NCBI RefSeq assembly: GCF_001866665.1
Contig: NZ_MLYO01000034.1
Span: forward strand, 62,001 to 126,000
Origin: Streptomyces monashensis
GTDB lineage: Bacteria > Actinomycetota > Actinomycetes > Streptomycetales > Streptomycetaceae
Length of the DNA stretch: 64,000 nt
Direction: 5' to 3'
The position numbers and the translations under genes are program-made. The notes under the pieces were generated by a model, which made no database searches, was not told the origin of the DNA, and was given only the letters and a program-made list of their open reading frames with translations. Shown one piece after another: positions 51,533-60,316 of this stretch; positions within the stretch are counted from its first letter, which is position 1, and each line of letters begins with the position of its first letter.

Positions 51533-52957
51533 ATGCCCGAGTTGACACGCCGTAGACTGCTCGGGGCAGCGGGCGCGCTGGGTGGCGCCGCGGCCCTCTC
51601 CCTCCTCCCGCCGAGCGTCCAGAAGGCCGTCGCCTCCGGACCCCCCGCGCACGGCTCGCTGCACGACATCGAACACGTCGTCATGTTGATGCAGGAGAAC
51701 CGCTCCTTCGACCACTACTTCGGCACGCTCTCGGGTGTCCGCGGCTTCAGCGACCCGCACGCTCTCCGGCTCGGCACCGGCCGCAGCGTCTTCTACCAGC
51801 CCGACGCCAAGAACCCGAAGGGCTATCTGCTGCCCTTCCACCTCGACACCCACACGTCGAGTGCTCAGGCCATCCCGTCCACCAGCCACGCCTGGTCCGT
51901 CCAGCACGAGGCGTGGAACAACGGCAAGATGGACCGGTGGCTGCCCGCGCACCGCAAGGCCGACGGCGTCAACGGCCCCTACGTGATGGGCTACTACACG
52001 CGCGAGGACATCCCCTTCCAGTTCGCGCTCGCCGAGACCTTCACCATCTGCGACAACTACTACAGCTCGGTGTTCGGCCCCACCTGGCCCAACCGCCTGA
52101 TGTGGATGACCGGCTCGATCGACCCCGACGGCACCCACGGCGGTCCGGTCATCAGCAACGACGCGCCGACGCCGTACCGCTGGAAGACGTACGCCGAACG
52201 GCTCCAGGCCGCCGGTGTCAGCTGGAAGGTGTACCAGCAGGACGACAACTACGGCTGCAACATGCTCGAGCAGTTCGCGGCCTTCCAGAACGCGCGACCC
52301 GGCTCGGAGCTGTACGAGCGCGGCGTACGCAAGCGGCCCGCGGGCACCTTCGAGGACGACGCCCGTCACGACCGGCTGCCTGCCGTGTCATGGATCATGC
52401 CCACCAGCTACCAGTCGGAGCACCCCGACTACCTCCCCGCGGCCGGCGCGGACTTCGTCGCCTCGAAGATCGAGGCGATCGCGTCGAACCCGAAGGTGTG
52501 GCGCAAGACCGCGTTCATCCTCAACTACGACGAGAACGACGGCCTGTTCGACCACGTGGCCCCGCCGACCCCGCCTCGCGGGACCTCGGACGAGTACATC
52601 CACGGCCTGCCGATCGGTGGCGGGTTCCGCGTCCCGGCCATCATCATCTCGCCCTGGACCGTGGGCGGCTGGGTCGCCTCCGAGGCCTTCGACCACACCT
52701 CCGCCTTGCGGTTCCTGGAGCGGTTCACCGGGGTGAGCGAGCCGAACATCAGCACCTGGCGACGGGCCACCTTCGGCGACCTCACCACCGCCTTCCGCTT
52801 CCGCGACGCCCGCTCCAGCCCGCCCCGACTCCCCCATGACACCGCCGAGCAGCTGCACAGGGCGAAGCAAGAGGTGGCCACGCTGCCGAAACCGAAGCTT
52901 CCCGGAGCCGCCCAGTCCTTCCCCCGCCAGGAGAAGGGCCACCGTCCGCACCTCTGA
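51533..52957 (+). CDS. plc: Tat-exported phospholipase C
   Basis: A 474-residue acid-phosphatase-superfamily phospholipase C that cleaves the head group from phospholipids outside the cell. Tat signal at 1-34 (TRRRLLGAAGALGGAAALSL). Core motif HVVMLMQENRSFDHYFGTLS G, then GPTWPNRLMWMTGS, DDNYGCNMLEQFAAFQNA, FILNYDENDGLFDHVAPP and IISPWTVGGWV. The expected metal/active-site residues (E-N-R-S-F-D-H, D-E-N-D-G-x-F-D-H) are all present. ATG at 51533. PHO-box-like repeats upstream suggest induction by phosphate starvation through PhoP, as for other Streptomyces phospholipases. A terminator follows. Confidence 0.95.
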   Translation: MPELTRRRLLGAAGALGGAAALSLLPPSVQKAVASGPPAHGSLHDIEHVVMLMQENRSFDHYFGTLSGVRGFSDPHALRLGTGRSVFYQPDAKNPKGYLLPFHLDTHTSSAQAIPSTSHAWSVQHEAWNNGKMDRWLPAHRKADGVNGPYVMGYYTREDIPFQFALAETFTICDNYYSSVFGPTWPNRLMWMTGSIDPDGTHGGPVISNDAPTPYRWKTYAERLQAAGVSWKVYQQDDNYGCNMLEQFAAFQNARPGSELYERGVRKRPAGTFEDDARHDRLPAVSWIMPTSYQSEHPDYLPAAGADFVASKIEAIASNPKVWRKTAFILNYDENDGLFDHVAPPTPPRGTSDEYIHGLPIGGGFRVPAIIISPWTVGGWVASEAFDHTSALRFLERFTGVSEPNISTWRRATFGDLTTAFRFRDARSSPPRLPHDTAEQLHRAKQEVATLPKPKLPGAAQSFPRQEKGHRPHL

Positions 52958-52972
52958 GAACGGCCCGACCAC

Positions 52973-53005
52973 TCAGCCCCCGCCGCCGACAACGGCTGGG
53001 GCTGA
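52973..53005. terminator. Terminator between phospholipase C and SDR genes
   Basis: TCAGCCCC-c-GCCG / CGGC-t-GGGGCTGA: 12 pairs with one mismatch and a 7-base loop, 15 bases after the phospholipase stop. Confidence 0.7.
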
Positions 53006-53111
53006 CCGGCGTTCCACGCCGGTGTCGACGTGCCGGTTCGGCGCGTCGGACGCGCCGACCGGGGCGCGAAAGGCGGTCGCGACCGTTGCGACAAGGGGCG
53101 CGTGCCGCCGT

Positions 53112-53825
53112 TCACCAGGGCACCTGCGTGCCGTCCCAGGAGAAGAAGCCGCCGGTCGGCCCGTCCTCCGGCAGCAGCGCCAGCCGTACGGCGCCGCGTG
53201 CGCCCTCCTCCGGATCGCCGCCCCGGGCCCTGGCCCGCGGATTGAGGTCGGTGGCCCGGGCTCCGGGGGCGAGCGCGTTGACCTTGAAGGGCTCGCCGAG
53301 AGTCTGGGCGTAGAAGACGGTGAGCGCGTTCAGTGCGGCCTTGGCGGAGCGGTAGGCGGCGCCGTATCCGTTGCCCGGGGTGAACTGGGGGTTGGGGCCG
53401 GTGCTCCAGGACAGCGATGCGGTACCGCTGGAGATGTTCACGATGCGCGGCCGGGCCGAGCGGCGCAGGGCGGGAAGGAAGGAGTTGGTGACGGCGACGA
53501 CGCCGAAGACGTTCGTCTCGTAGGTCTGCCGGAGGTCCGTGAGGCCGGTCTCGGCGGGCGGGTCGAGTGTGACGGCGACACCGGCGTTGTTGACCAGCAC
53601 GTCCAGCCGGTCGACGCGGGCCGTGGCCCGTGCGATGCCCTCCGCGTCCGTGACGTCCAGGACGAGCGGCCGGGCACCGGAGCCGATCTCCGCGGCCGCG
53701 GCCTCTCCGCGTCCCGCGTCGCGGGAGCCGACGTACACGGTGAAGCCCTCGGCGGCGAGCAGGCGGGCGATGTGGTGGCCGATGCCCTTGTTGGCACCGG
53801 TGACGAGTGCTGTGCGATCGTTCAT
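53112..53825 (-). CDS. Short-chain dehydrogenase/reductase
   Basis: A 237-residue classical SDR. NAD(P) motif TGANKGIGHHIAR (T-G-x3-G-x-G), NNAGVAVT, catalytic Ser in NISSGTASLSW and Tyr-x3-Lys in AYRSAKAAL; all four functional sites intact. It ends GGFFSWDGTQVPW, typical for the group. The ATG at 53825 is preferred. Divergent from the MmyB-type regulator at 53900 with 74 bases between starts; this SDR/XRE pairing is common in Streptomyces and suggests the regulator controls it. Substrate unknown. Confidence 0.93.
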   Translation of the reverse strand: MNDRTALVTGANKGIGHHIARLLAAEGFTVYVGSRDAGRGEAAAAEIGSGARPLVLDVTDAEGIARATARVDRLDVLVNNAGVAVTLDPPAETGLTDLRQTYETNVFGVVAVTNSFLPALRRSARPRIVNISSGTASLSWSTGPNPQFTPGNGYGAAYRSAKAALNALTVFYAQTLGEPFKVNALAPGARATDLNPRARARGGDPEEGARGAVRLALLPEDGPTGGFFSWDGTQVPW

Positions 53826-53899
53826 GACAGCCACGGTTCCCCGGCCGGCACCGCCCTGCCAGGGATCACCTGTACCTGGCAGGACGAGGAGGCAGCGTC

Positions 53900-54733
53900 A
53901 TGGCGAGGCAGGAACTGGCCCGCTACCTGCGGGAACGCCGGGCGGCGCTCAGCGCGCGGGAGATCGGTCTGCCGGAGGGCGCCCCGCGCCGTACGCCCGG
54001 ACTGCGCCGGGAGGAGGTCGCGGAACTGGCGCACATGTCGGTCGACTACTACGTCCGGCTCGAACAGGCTCGCGGCCCCCGCCCCTCACCTCGCGTCCTG
54101 GACGCGCTCGCCGGCGCACTGCGGCTCGAACCGGCCGAGCGCAGTCATCTCTTCCAGCTCGCCGGTGCGGCCGCACCGCCTGCCGCACGACCCGTGCGTC
54201 ATGCGCGGCCGCAGGTGGCGCGGCTGCTCGAACGGCTGCCCGGGACGGCGGCGATCGTGACCGACGCCGCCTACGGTGTGGTCGCCTGGAATCCGGCGGC
54301 CCGGGCTCTGCTCGGCGACGACCTGGCCCGGCACACGACCAATCTGGCCCGGCGGCGCTTCCTCGGCGCGGGGCGGACGTACGAGACCTCCAGCACACGG
54401 GAGTTCGGGTCCATCGCGGTGGCTCGGCTGCGCCGGGCGGCCGAGCGCTACCCGCAGGATCCACAACTCGCTCTGCTGTTGGAGGAGTTGCACGCCGGGA
54501 GCGCGGAGTTCCGCAGGATCTGGCAGACCCACCCGGTCCATGCGCCCGGTCACCGGGCCAAGACCCTGGACCATCCCGAACTGGGCAGGCTGCGGCTGAA
54601 CTGCGATGTGCTGCTGGTACCGGAGGACGACCAGGAGGTGGTCCTGATCACCGGCGCCCCCGGCTCACGCTCGGCCCGCGTCCTGGAGTCCCTGGCCGTC
54701 GCCGCCACCCCGGTCGCCCGGGAGACCACGTAA
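53900..54733 (+). CDS. XRE regulator with MmyB-like ligand domain
   Basis: A 277-residue DNA-binding protein. HTH about 7-80: ELARYLRERRAALSAREIGL, RTPGLRREEVAELAHMSVDY YVRLEQ. C-terminal MmyB-like LBD about 105-270: AAIVTDAAYGVVAWNPAARA L, TNLARRRFLG, RRIWQTHPV-type segment and a final LDHPELGRLRLNCDVLLVP. In the family this domain binds a fatty-acid-like ligand. ATG at 53900, no strong ribosome-binding site. Divergent from an SDR gene, probably its target. Confidence 0.93.
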   Translation: MARQELARYLRERRAALSAREIGLPEGAPRRTPGLRREEVAELAHMSVDYYVRLEQARGPRPSPRVLDALAGALRLEPAERSHLFQLAGAAAPPAARPVRHARPQVARLLERLPGTAAIVTDAAYGVVAWNPAARALLGDDLARHTTNLARRRFLGAGRTYETSSTREFGSIAVARLRRAAERYPQDPQLALLLEELHAGSAEFRRIWQTHPVHAPGHRAKTLDHPELGRLRLNCDVLLVPEDDQEVVLITGAPGSRSARVLESLAVAATPVARETT

Positions 54734-54825
54734 CACCGGCTGGTGTGACGAGAGCAGGCGCCCCTTGTGTGCCGGGGTGCCGCTCAGGAGGGTTCTTCGT
54801 CTGCGCGGCGGGCCCGGAGGGCGCG

Positions 54826-55098
54826 TCACGGGGCGTCCCCGGCCCAGTCGAAGCGGCGTCGGTCGCCGGGGCGCGGAGCGTATATCGCCCGGCCGCCCGC
54901 GCCGAACCGCCCCAGCTCGGTGGCGAGGGCGACGCCGGCACCCATGTCGTCCGGCGTCCGGCCGGTGATGTCCAGCAGCAGCCCGTCCAGCGGGCCGCCG
55001 ACCAGTTCGACGTAACGCTGTCCCGGCCGCGGGCCCGGGTCCTCGTGGTCCCGGCCGTAGACCCGGCCGCGCAGCAGCTGTTCATCCTCGCTGTCCAT
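54826..55098 (-). CDS. Conserved hypothetical protein
   Basis: A 90-residue acidic cytosolic protein (DSEDEQLLRGRVYGRDHEDP, QRYVELVGGPLDGLLLDITG, GRAIYAPRPGDRRRFDWAG). The YVELVGGPLDGLLLD block recalls small actinobacterial proteins of unknown function. ATG at 55098 with GAGG upstream. Converges on the MmyB regulator gene. Confidence 0.7.
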   Translation of the reverse strand: MDSEDEQLLRGRVYGRDHEDPGPRPGQRYVELVGGPLDGLLLDITGRTPDDMGAGVALATELGRFGAGGRAIYAPRPGDRRRFDWAGDAP

Positions 55099-55422
55099 AC
55101 GACCAGCCTCGCAGCCACTACTGACAATGCGGGTGGCCGACGCCGTCGCCCCGCCTGTCGCCGTTGACCGCAGTGGCCTGCCCGGGCCGGCGGTCCTCCG
55201 GGAACATCCGCAGGGTGTCCGGGAGTTCGGCCGCACGGTCGTACCGTGCCCGGTGCGCCGGTCCGGCCGCCACCGCGGCCCGAGAACTCGCGGAGCACGG
55301 TGGACACGAGCTTCTCGCCGCGGCTCGGGGCACCGCCCGGGCCGGCACGGACGAACAGTTCGAGATCAGCCCGACCGTTCCGCTCGGCGGCATCACGGCA
55401 CGTCGGTGGGTGGCGCGGCGGC
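55099..55422. other. Gap without a recognisable gene
   Basis: About 320 bases between two minus-strand genes. A plus-strand frame with RELAEHGGHELLAAARGTAR is open but unrecognised and has no start. Probably promoter for the 90-residue gene plus degenerate DNA. Confidence 0.4.
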
Positions 55423-55950
55423 TCACGCCGGGGCGAGGCCCTCACGGAGGCAGACGACCGTCTCCCGGGCGGCCGCGGTATGCAGGGCTCTGAGGGTTGC
55501 TGCGTGAGCGGCGGGCAGCAGCCGGTCCAGGCCGTCGAGGCCGGCGAAGGTGTGGGCGTCGTGCTCGGGGCTCAGCCGGATCGAGGTCTGCTCGTCGAGG
55601 ACCCCGCCGTGGAAGTAGCAGTCGAGGACCGGTCCCGTGCCGCCGACGTCGACCCGGTGGTCGATACCGATGAGTCTCGGCACGACACCCAGTTCCACGC
55701 CCGTCTCCTCGTACATCTCCCGGTGGGCCGCCGTACGGGGATCTTCACCGTGATCGAGCATCCCGCCCGGCAGCCACCACGTACCGGCACCCGGTCCGTC
55801 CGGTCCGTAGCGGAGCAGCAGGACCCGGCCGCCGCTGTCGTGCACGAGGACGCACGAGCCGATGAGCGCCCGGGGCTGTGTCCTGACCCATTCCTCGCGC
55901 GGCAACCACGCCCCGGCGGTCGCGTCCACGGATACGTCACGTGCTGTCAT
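55423..55950 (-). CDS. NUDIX hydrolase
   Basis: A 175-residue pyrophosphohydrolase. The complete Nudix box G-x5-E-x7-R-E-U-x-E-E-x-G-U is seen as GMLDHGEDPRTAAHREMYEE TGV. The protein begins GSCVLVHDSGGRVLLLRYG strand region at about 32. ATG at 55950 with GGAGGGTGCCG. Substrate may be a nucleotide, nucleotide sugar or coenzyme; unknown. Divergent from the barstar-domain gene at 56128 with about 180 bases between. Confidence 0.92.
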   Translation of the reverse strand: MTARDVSVDATAGAWLPREEWVRTQPRALIGSCVLVHDSGGRVLLLRYGPDGPGAGTWWLPGGMLDHGEDPRTAAHREMYEETGVELGVVPRLIGIDHRVDVGGTGPVLDCYFHGGVLDEQTSIRLSPEHDAHTFAGLDGLDRLLPAAHAATLRALHTAAARETVVCLREGLAPA

Positions 55951-56127
55951 CGGCACCCTCCGAGATCACCCTGCCCCGTCGCACCCACCCGCACGCCCCG
56001 ACTTCCGGGTGACAAGCAGAACGCCTGTCGCACCGCCTCCGAGAACCGGTGGAAAGCAGACTCCTGCAGCGGCGTGCGCTCGGTGTCCTGGACGAAAACG
56101 GCTTCGCCGCCGAGCTTCGTCTCCGGG

Positions 56128-57225
56128 ATGATTCGTCGCGTGAACGAGGTCGGACGCCGTCGCCAGCACGGACGGTACACGCTGAGGGACATGGAGAGTG
56201 ACCACGTCTGGGGCGTGTGCGCCACGGTGGACGGGCTCTTCGGGGAACCCCTGCGCGGAACCTACGAACTGTTCGGCTGGACTCCGGAACGCGCCGAGTC
56301 GCGCGGCTGGATCGGCAGCCGGGTGTGGCTGGTGCCGGAGAACGCGGACCTCGGCCCGTGGCTGCTGGAGGACGTACTGAGCCGGGGCCGGCCCGCGAGG
56401 ACGGACAGCGTCGTCCTCACCGGATCGGACGACTACGAAGGCCCGCCCGAGGGGTACACGGGCCCCGTCCGCGTGCATGACGAGCGCCGATGGCTGGGCG
56501 CCTGCCGGGAATTCGTCCGCATCCTGCCGCCCGACCGGGCGCCCCGCTCCCTGGTCCTGCGAGGGCTCGCGCAGAGCGAGCGGCTGCGGGCGGCGCTGGC
56601 GAAGGGCACCCGGCGGGCGCTCGACCTGGAACAGGCCGCGCTGGAGATCCACGACGACCTGGGCGAGCCGCTGACCGAGCTACTGCTGTGGACCTCGGTC
56701 CGGGCCTGGCACCCGTCCGCCCACGGGCCCGATCTGATCGACCTGGAACTCGACGGGGCGTTGTTCACACCCGTTCCCGAGCACGCCCGGTCCGTCTGGG
56801 AGTGCCGCCTCGCCGGACCGCCCGACGCCCCGGGCGCCTGGGCCGGTCTCGACACCCGCCGCCGTGACATCTGGCTCGATCTCGTCCGGGACCGGGCGGG
56901 CCGACGCGCTTCCGGTGACCGGCCGGCCGGTCACGCCTACACACTCGACGGCCGTCACATCACCGACGAACCGGGCCTGTACCTGGCACTCGGCGAGGCG
57001 GTGAACGGGCCGGGCGGCTACTTCGGCGGCTGCCTGGCCGCGCTGGACGACTGCCTGCGCGGCCGGTTCGGTTACACCGCACCGGCGACCCTGCTCTGGC
57101 AGGACGCCGCGACGGCCCGCGCCCACCTGTCCCGGACGCTGACACCGGACGGCGCGCACCGCGACGGCTTCGCCGACGTGCTCGATGTCCTGGCCGAGGG
57201 CGGCATGCACGTCACCCTGGCCTGA
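56128..57225 (+). CDS. Barstar-domain protein
   Basis: About 365 residues. The C-terminal 90 residues (from about 273) form a barstar fold: HAYTLDGRHITDEPGLYLAL GEAVNGPGGYFGGCLAALDD CL followed by RAHLSRTLTPDG. Barstar inhibits barnase-type RNases. The large N-terminal part (WGVCATVDGLFGEPLRGTYE LFGW, then LLEDVLSRGRPARTDSVVLT) has no recognised fold, but is typical of Streptomyces barstar-family proteins. No barnase gene is adjacent. Starts: ATG 56128, GTG 56140 and ATG 56191 are all possible; the last has GAGG close by. Converges on the esterase with a hairpin over both stops. Confidence 0.85.
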   Translation: MIRRVNEVGRRRQHGRYTLRDMESDHVWGVCATVDGLFGEPLRGTYELFGWTPERAESRGWIGSRVWLVPENADLGPWLLEDVLSRGRPARTDSVVLTGSDDYEGPPEGYTGPVRVHDERRWLGACREFVRILPPDRAPRSLVLRGLAQSERLRAALAKGTRRALDLEQAALEIHDDLGEPLTELLLWTSVRAWHPSAHGPDLIDLELDGALFTPVPEHARSVWECRLAGPPDAPGAWAGLDTRRRDIWLDLVRDRAGRRASGDRPAGHAYTLDGRHITDEPGLYLALGEAVNGPGGYFGGCLAALDDCLRGRFGYTAPATLLWQDAATARAHLSRTLTPDGAHRDGFADVLDVLAEGGMHVTLA

Positions 57226-57255
57226 ACGACAGCCCCCAGGGGGCCTGTTCAGGCC
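57219..57255. terminator. Hairpin spanning both convergent stop codons
   Basis: GGCCTGAAC / GTTCAGGCC perfect 9-bp arms; the TGA of the barstar gene (ends 57225) and the TGA of the esterase gene (ends 57249) each lie in one arm. A CCCCC/GGGGG stem sits inside. Confidence 0.75.
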
Positions 57256-58307
57256 TTCGGTGCGGTGGTGTGGCGGCTCAGGAAGGTGAAGGCCGCCGGG
57301 TACAGGCGCGTCCAGGTGTTGTAGTTGTGGCCGCCGCTCGGCAGCACCATGGTCTGTGTCCGGACCATCGTCGCGGCGGCTTCCTTCACGAACTGCTGGA
57401 TGTAGTGAGGCGGGCTGAGCCGGTCCTCGGCCGATGTGGCCAGGAACAGGTTCACCACGGCCTTGCTGCGCTTGACCATGTACGTGGGGCTGGTGCGTTC
57501 GCGGGAGACCGGGTCCGTGACCACGCTCGTGTCACCGGTGAGCGGGTCGGGATCCAGTGCGGCACCCGAGCCGAAGACCTTCGGGTACGCCAGCGGGAGC
57601 CGCGCGGCGCAGAAGCCTCCTGTGGAGAAGCCCATGAGGCCCCACCCCTTGGGTCCGGCGATGGTACGGAACTTCTGGCTGATCAGCTCCGGCACGTCAC
57701 GCGCCATCCACGTGGCGACCTTCCGGTTGGGCTGGTCGGTGCAGTCGGTGTCGACACCGCCCGGGTCGACCACCGGCATGGCCAGGATGAAGGGATGCGC
57801 GGCGCCCGATTTGACCACGTTCTCGAAGTCCCCCGGCATACCGCCGTGCTCCAGCCAGGAGGCCGGGCTGCCCGGCACGCCGTGCAGCAGCATCACGACC
57901 GGGAAGCGCGTGTGACGGTACTGCGGCTGGTTGTACTGCGGCGGCGTCCAGACGATCACCTGCCCGGACAGCTGCGAGTGCTTGCCGCGGAAGTAGGTGT
58001 CCAGCACTCCTGTGTCCGTGTGGGTGAACTTCGCGCGGTCGGCCGGCGGGCCGGGCATGGCGACGGCGGCTCCGTTGTCGTTGCCGAGCAGATCGTCCCA
58101 CGAGGCGTACAGACCGTAGTCGTTGTTGATCCAGGTGGCCATCACCGAGATCGCGGTGAGCTGACACAGACCGATCATCACCAGCCGTAGCACCCACCGC
58201 ACCGTCTGGGGTCCTCTGAGCCGTGACCAGAGCGCCATGGTGCCGGCCACGCACACGGCGGTGGCCACGATCAGCAGGACGAAGAACGACGTCCCGGTCA
58301 GGCTCAT
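57249..58307 (-). CDS. Membrane-anchored esterase (antigen 85-like alpha/beta hydrolase)
   Basis: A 352-residue protein. N-terminal hydrophobic helices (FFVLLIVATAVCVAGTMALW, WVLRLVMIGLCQLTAISVMA) anchor it; the catalytic part is outside. Hydrolase motifs: FPVVMLLHGVPGSPASWLEH, nucleophile elbow LMGFSTGGFCAARLPL (Ser in GFSTGG), ALDPDPL acid region, and SGGHNYNTWTR with the catalytic His. Similar to actinobacterial esterases of the mycolyltransferase superfamily. ATG at 58307 with GGGGGGATTGCCC. Substrate unknown; Streptomyces lack mycolic acids. Confidence 0.92.
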   Translation of the reverse strand: MSLTGTSFFVLLIVATAVCVAGTMALWSRLRGPQTVRWVLRLVMIGLCQLTAISVMATWINNDYGLYASWDDLLGNDNGAAVAMPGPPADRAKFTHTDTGVLDTYFRGKHSQLSGQVIVWTPPQYNQPQYRHTRFPVVMLLHGVPGSPASWLEHGGMPGDFENVVKSGAAHPFILAMPVVDPGGVDTDCTDQPNRKVATWMARDVPELISQKFRTIAGPKGWGLMGFSTGGFCAARLPLAYPKVFGSGAALDPDPLTGDTSVVTDPVSRERTSPTYMVKRSKAVVNLFLATSAEDRLSPPHYIQQFVKEAAATMVRTQTMVLPSGGHNYNTWTRLYPAAFTFLSRHTTAPKA

Positions 58308-58581
58308 GGGCAATCCCCCCAGCAGGTGAATCTCAAACGGTTGCGGCCTCGCCACGGAACCACAGGTGAGCGCCGTTGATGAAACCGTTACCAGGGCGCG
58401 GTCGGACACCGTGGACCAGCAAGAAAACCGCTTCGCGATCAACTGGTCAGACGACTGTCGGCGCCCGCGCGTTCCACCGTTGAGCCGGGTCGTGGTGCTG
58501 TCGCGTGCTTATGAGGGGCAATGGGTACGTCTGCGATGATGTGCCGTGCCGGTCGGACGTGAGGGGGAGGGGGCGGGGGAC

Positions 58582-59628
58582 GTGTCCGTGCAGCGTCGTC
58601 GATCGAGGGTGCTGTCCGTGTTGCCCTTCGCGGTCATGGGCGCCGTGGCGCTGGCCGACATGGCGACCGGGCCGTCGCTGGGTTTCCTGCCGCTGGTGGC
58701 CGTGGGGCCCGCGTTCGCCCCGCTGGTGGGCGGCTGGCGGCGTACCGCCTGTGTCGGCGTGATCGCGCTGCTGCTGTGCTTCGCGCTGGGCTGGTACGAC
58801 GGCATGACCGCGCCGCGCCGCGGGCTGATGATCGTCGGCTCTGTCATCGGCGTCACCCTCGCCGGCCTGGTGGCCGTGTTCCTGCGCCGCGAGCGGGAGG
58901 CCGAACTGGACAGTGTCCGGTCGATCGCCGAGGCCGCGCAGCGGGTGCTGCTCAAGCCCGTGCCGAAACTCGCCGGCCGGCTACGGGCGGCCGTCTCCTA
59001 CACGTCGGCCGTGGCCGAGGCCCGGATCGGCGGAGACCTGTACGAGGTCGTCGCCGCACCGCAGGGTGTGCGGGTGATCGTCGGGGACGTGCAGGGCAAG
59101 GGGCTGGAGGCGGTGGAGACGGCTGCGCTGGTCCTCGGCGCGTTCCGCGAGGCGGCCCTCGACGAGGCGGACCTGGTGGAGGTCGGCGGCAGACTGGCCC
59201 GCTCCGTCGACCGGCAGCTCGACGGCGAGCGGTTCGTCACGGCCATCCTCGCGGAGGTGAGCGCCCACCAGGTCACGTTTCTGAACTTCGGCCATCCCGC
59301 CCCGATGCTGGTCCGCGACGACGGCACCCTGGACATGCCCGAACCGGACTCCTACGCGCTGCCGCTCGGCCTGGGCGCGCACGGCACCGCCGACCCGCAG
59401 CCGTACCGCACAGCCTTCCTGCCCGGCGACCAACTGCTGCTGTACACCGACGGCATCATCGAGGCCCGCGACCGCGGCGGCCATTTCTACCCGCTCGCCG
59501 AACGCGCCCATCTGCTCAAGGACCACGATCCCGAGACCGCCCTGGAGACCCTGCGCCAGGATCTGCTCCAGCACGTCAGCGGACCTCTCCAGGACGACGC
59601 CGCGATGTTGTTGCTGCGCTACCGGTGA
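58582..59628 (+). CDS. Membrane PP2C/SpoIIE-type phosphatase
   Basis: A 348-residue protein. N-terminal membrane region with about three helices (VLPFAVMGAVALADMATGP, VGVIALLLCFALGWYDG, MIVGSVIGVTLAGLVAVFLR). A short linker leads to the PPM phosphatase domain: GGDLYEVVAAPQGVRVIVGD VQGKG (metal Asp), GHPAPMLVRDDGTLDM, DQLLLYTDGIIEARDRGGHF and DDAAMLLLRYR. Such enzymes dephosphorylate anti-anti-sigma (STAS) proteins. The GTG at 58582 is chosen because of a very strong upstream purine run; a GTG at 58546 has none. An STAS protein is encoded at 736 but too far to claim as a partner. Confidence 0.92.
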   Translation: MSVQRRRSRVLSVLPFAVMGAVALADMATGPSLGFLPLVAVGPAFAPLVGGWRRTACVGVIALLLCFALGWYDGMTAPRRGLMIVGSVIGVTLAGLVAVFLRREREAELDSVRSIAEAAQRVLLKPVPKLAGRLRAAVSYTSAVAEARIGGDLYEVVAAPQGVRVIVGDVQGKGLEAVETAALVLGAFREAALDEADLVEVGGRLARSVDRQLDGERFVTAILAEVSAHQVTFLNFGHPAPMLVRDDGTLDMPEPDSYALPLGLGAHGTADPQPYRTAFLPGDQLLLYTDGIIEARDRGGHFYPLAERAHLLKDHDPETALETLRQDLLQHVSGPLQDDAAMLLLRYR

Positions 59629-59844
59629 GGGCCGGCCGTCCGGACGTACTGAACGGTCACCACGCGCGGCGGCTACGACCCGTGAGGCCCGGCGGGCACG
59701 GCAGTCGCGGTACGCCCCCGCAAGGGTCCGGCCGGCATGGCGTCCGCCGCTGAGGAGAACCGGTGGCCAGGCCCGCGTCACCCTGACGCAGGCCCGTGCG
59801 GGGCGAGGGGCGTCAGGCGCGGGCCCCGGGGATCACGTCGTATG

Positions 59845-60257
59845 TATCGATGGCGGCGCGGCGGCCAGGGCCGCGACGGTGAACTGCACGTGTCGCCGGA
59901 CGAGTCGGCGGACGCGTGCGCGCACGACCCGGACTGGCAGGAATCGGCACTCTCGGCCCGCGACGCGGGCGCCACCACGCCCTGTGTCGCGACCGCGGCC
60001 GGCACCTCGCCTCGTTTCCCGGGTCCTGCACCATGCGGCCCACGCGGAATTCGTGCCGCCGCTCACCTGGTGGAAGGCATCCACGTCGGCGGGACCGACA
60101 TGGTCGGCCGGACCATGCTGGACGCGGCTGCTTCGCCCAGGCCTGTCCCGCGCTCCGCCGCCTCCGCCAGGCTGCGGCTGCCACGCGCTCGGCGCAGCGG
60201 TGCGCCGAACCGCTCGCCACGTTCCCGTTCCCGCGGCGCCAGAGGAGTTCTCACCAT
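59845..60257 (-). pseudogene. XRE-type regulator, decayed
   Basis: ATG at 60257 starts VRTPLAPREREREGERFG-like residues (RTPLAPRERERGERFGAPLR RARGSRSLAEAA) typical of a small Streptomyces XRE regulator. After about 40 codons the similarity is lost; a downstream scrap FTVAALAAA in another frame (near 59865) could be the end of the same HTH protein. No intact reading frame joins them. It is divergent from the methionine aminopeptidase at 60317, with a near-perfect palindrome between, as expected of a regulator/target pair. Confidence 0.5.
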
Positions 60258-60264
60258 GACCGTG

Positions 60265-60286
60265 ATACTAATACCGGTATAAGTAT
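60265..60286. promoter_or_regulatory. 22-bp near-perfect palindromic operator
   Basis: Arms ATACT-a-ATACC / GGTAT-a-AGTAT: 10 of 11 positions pair; the one mismatch is A/A on both sides. The site is AT-rich against a GC-rich background and lies 8 bases from the decayed XRE gene and 31 bases before the aminopeptidase start. Confidence 0.7.
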
Positions 60287-60316
60287 TGGAACAACGTGCT
60301 GCGGGGAGTCACGCAC

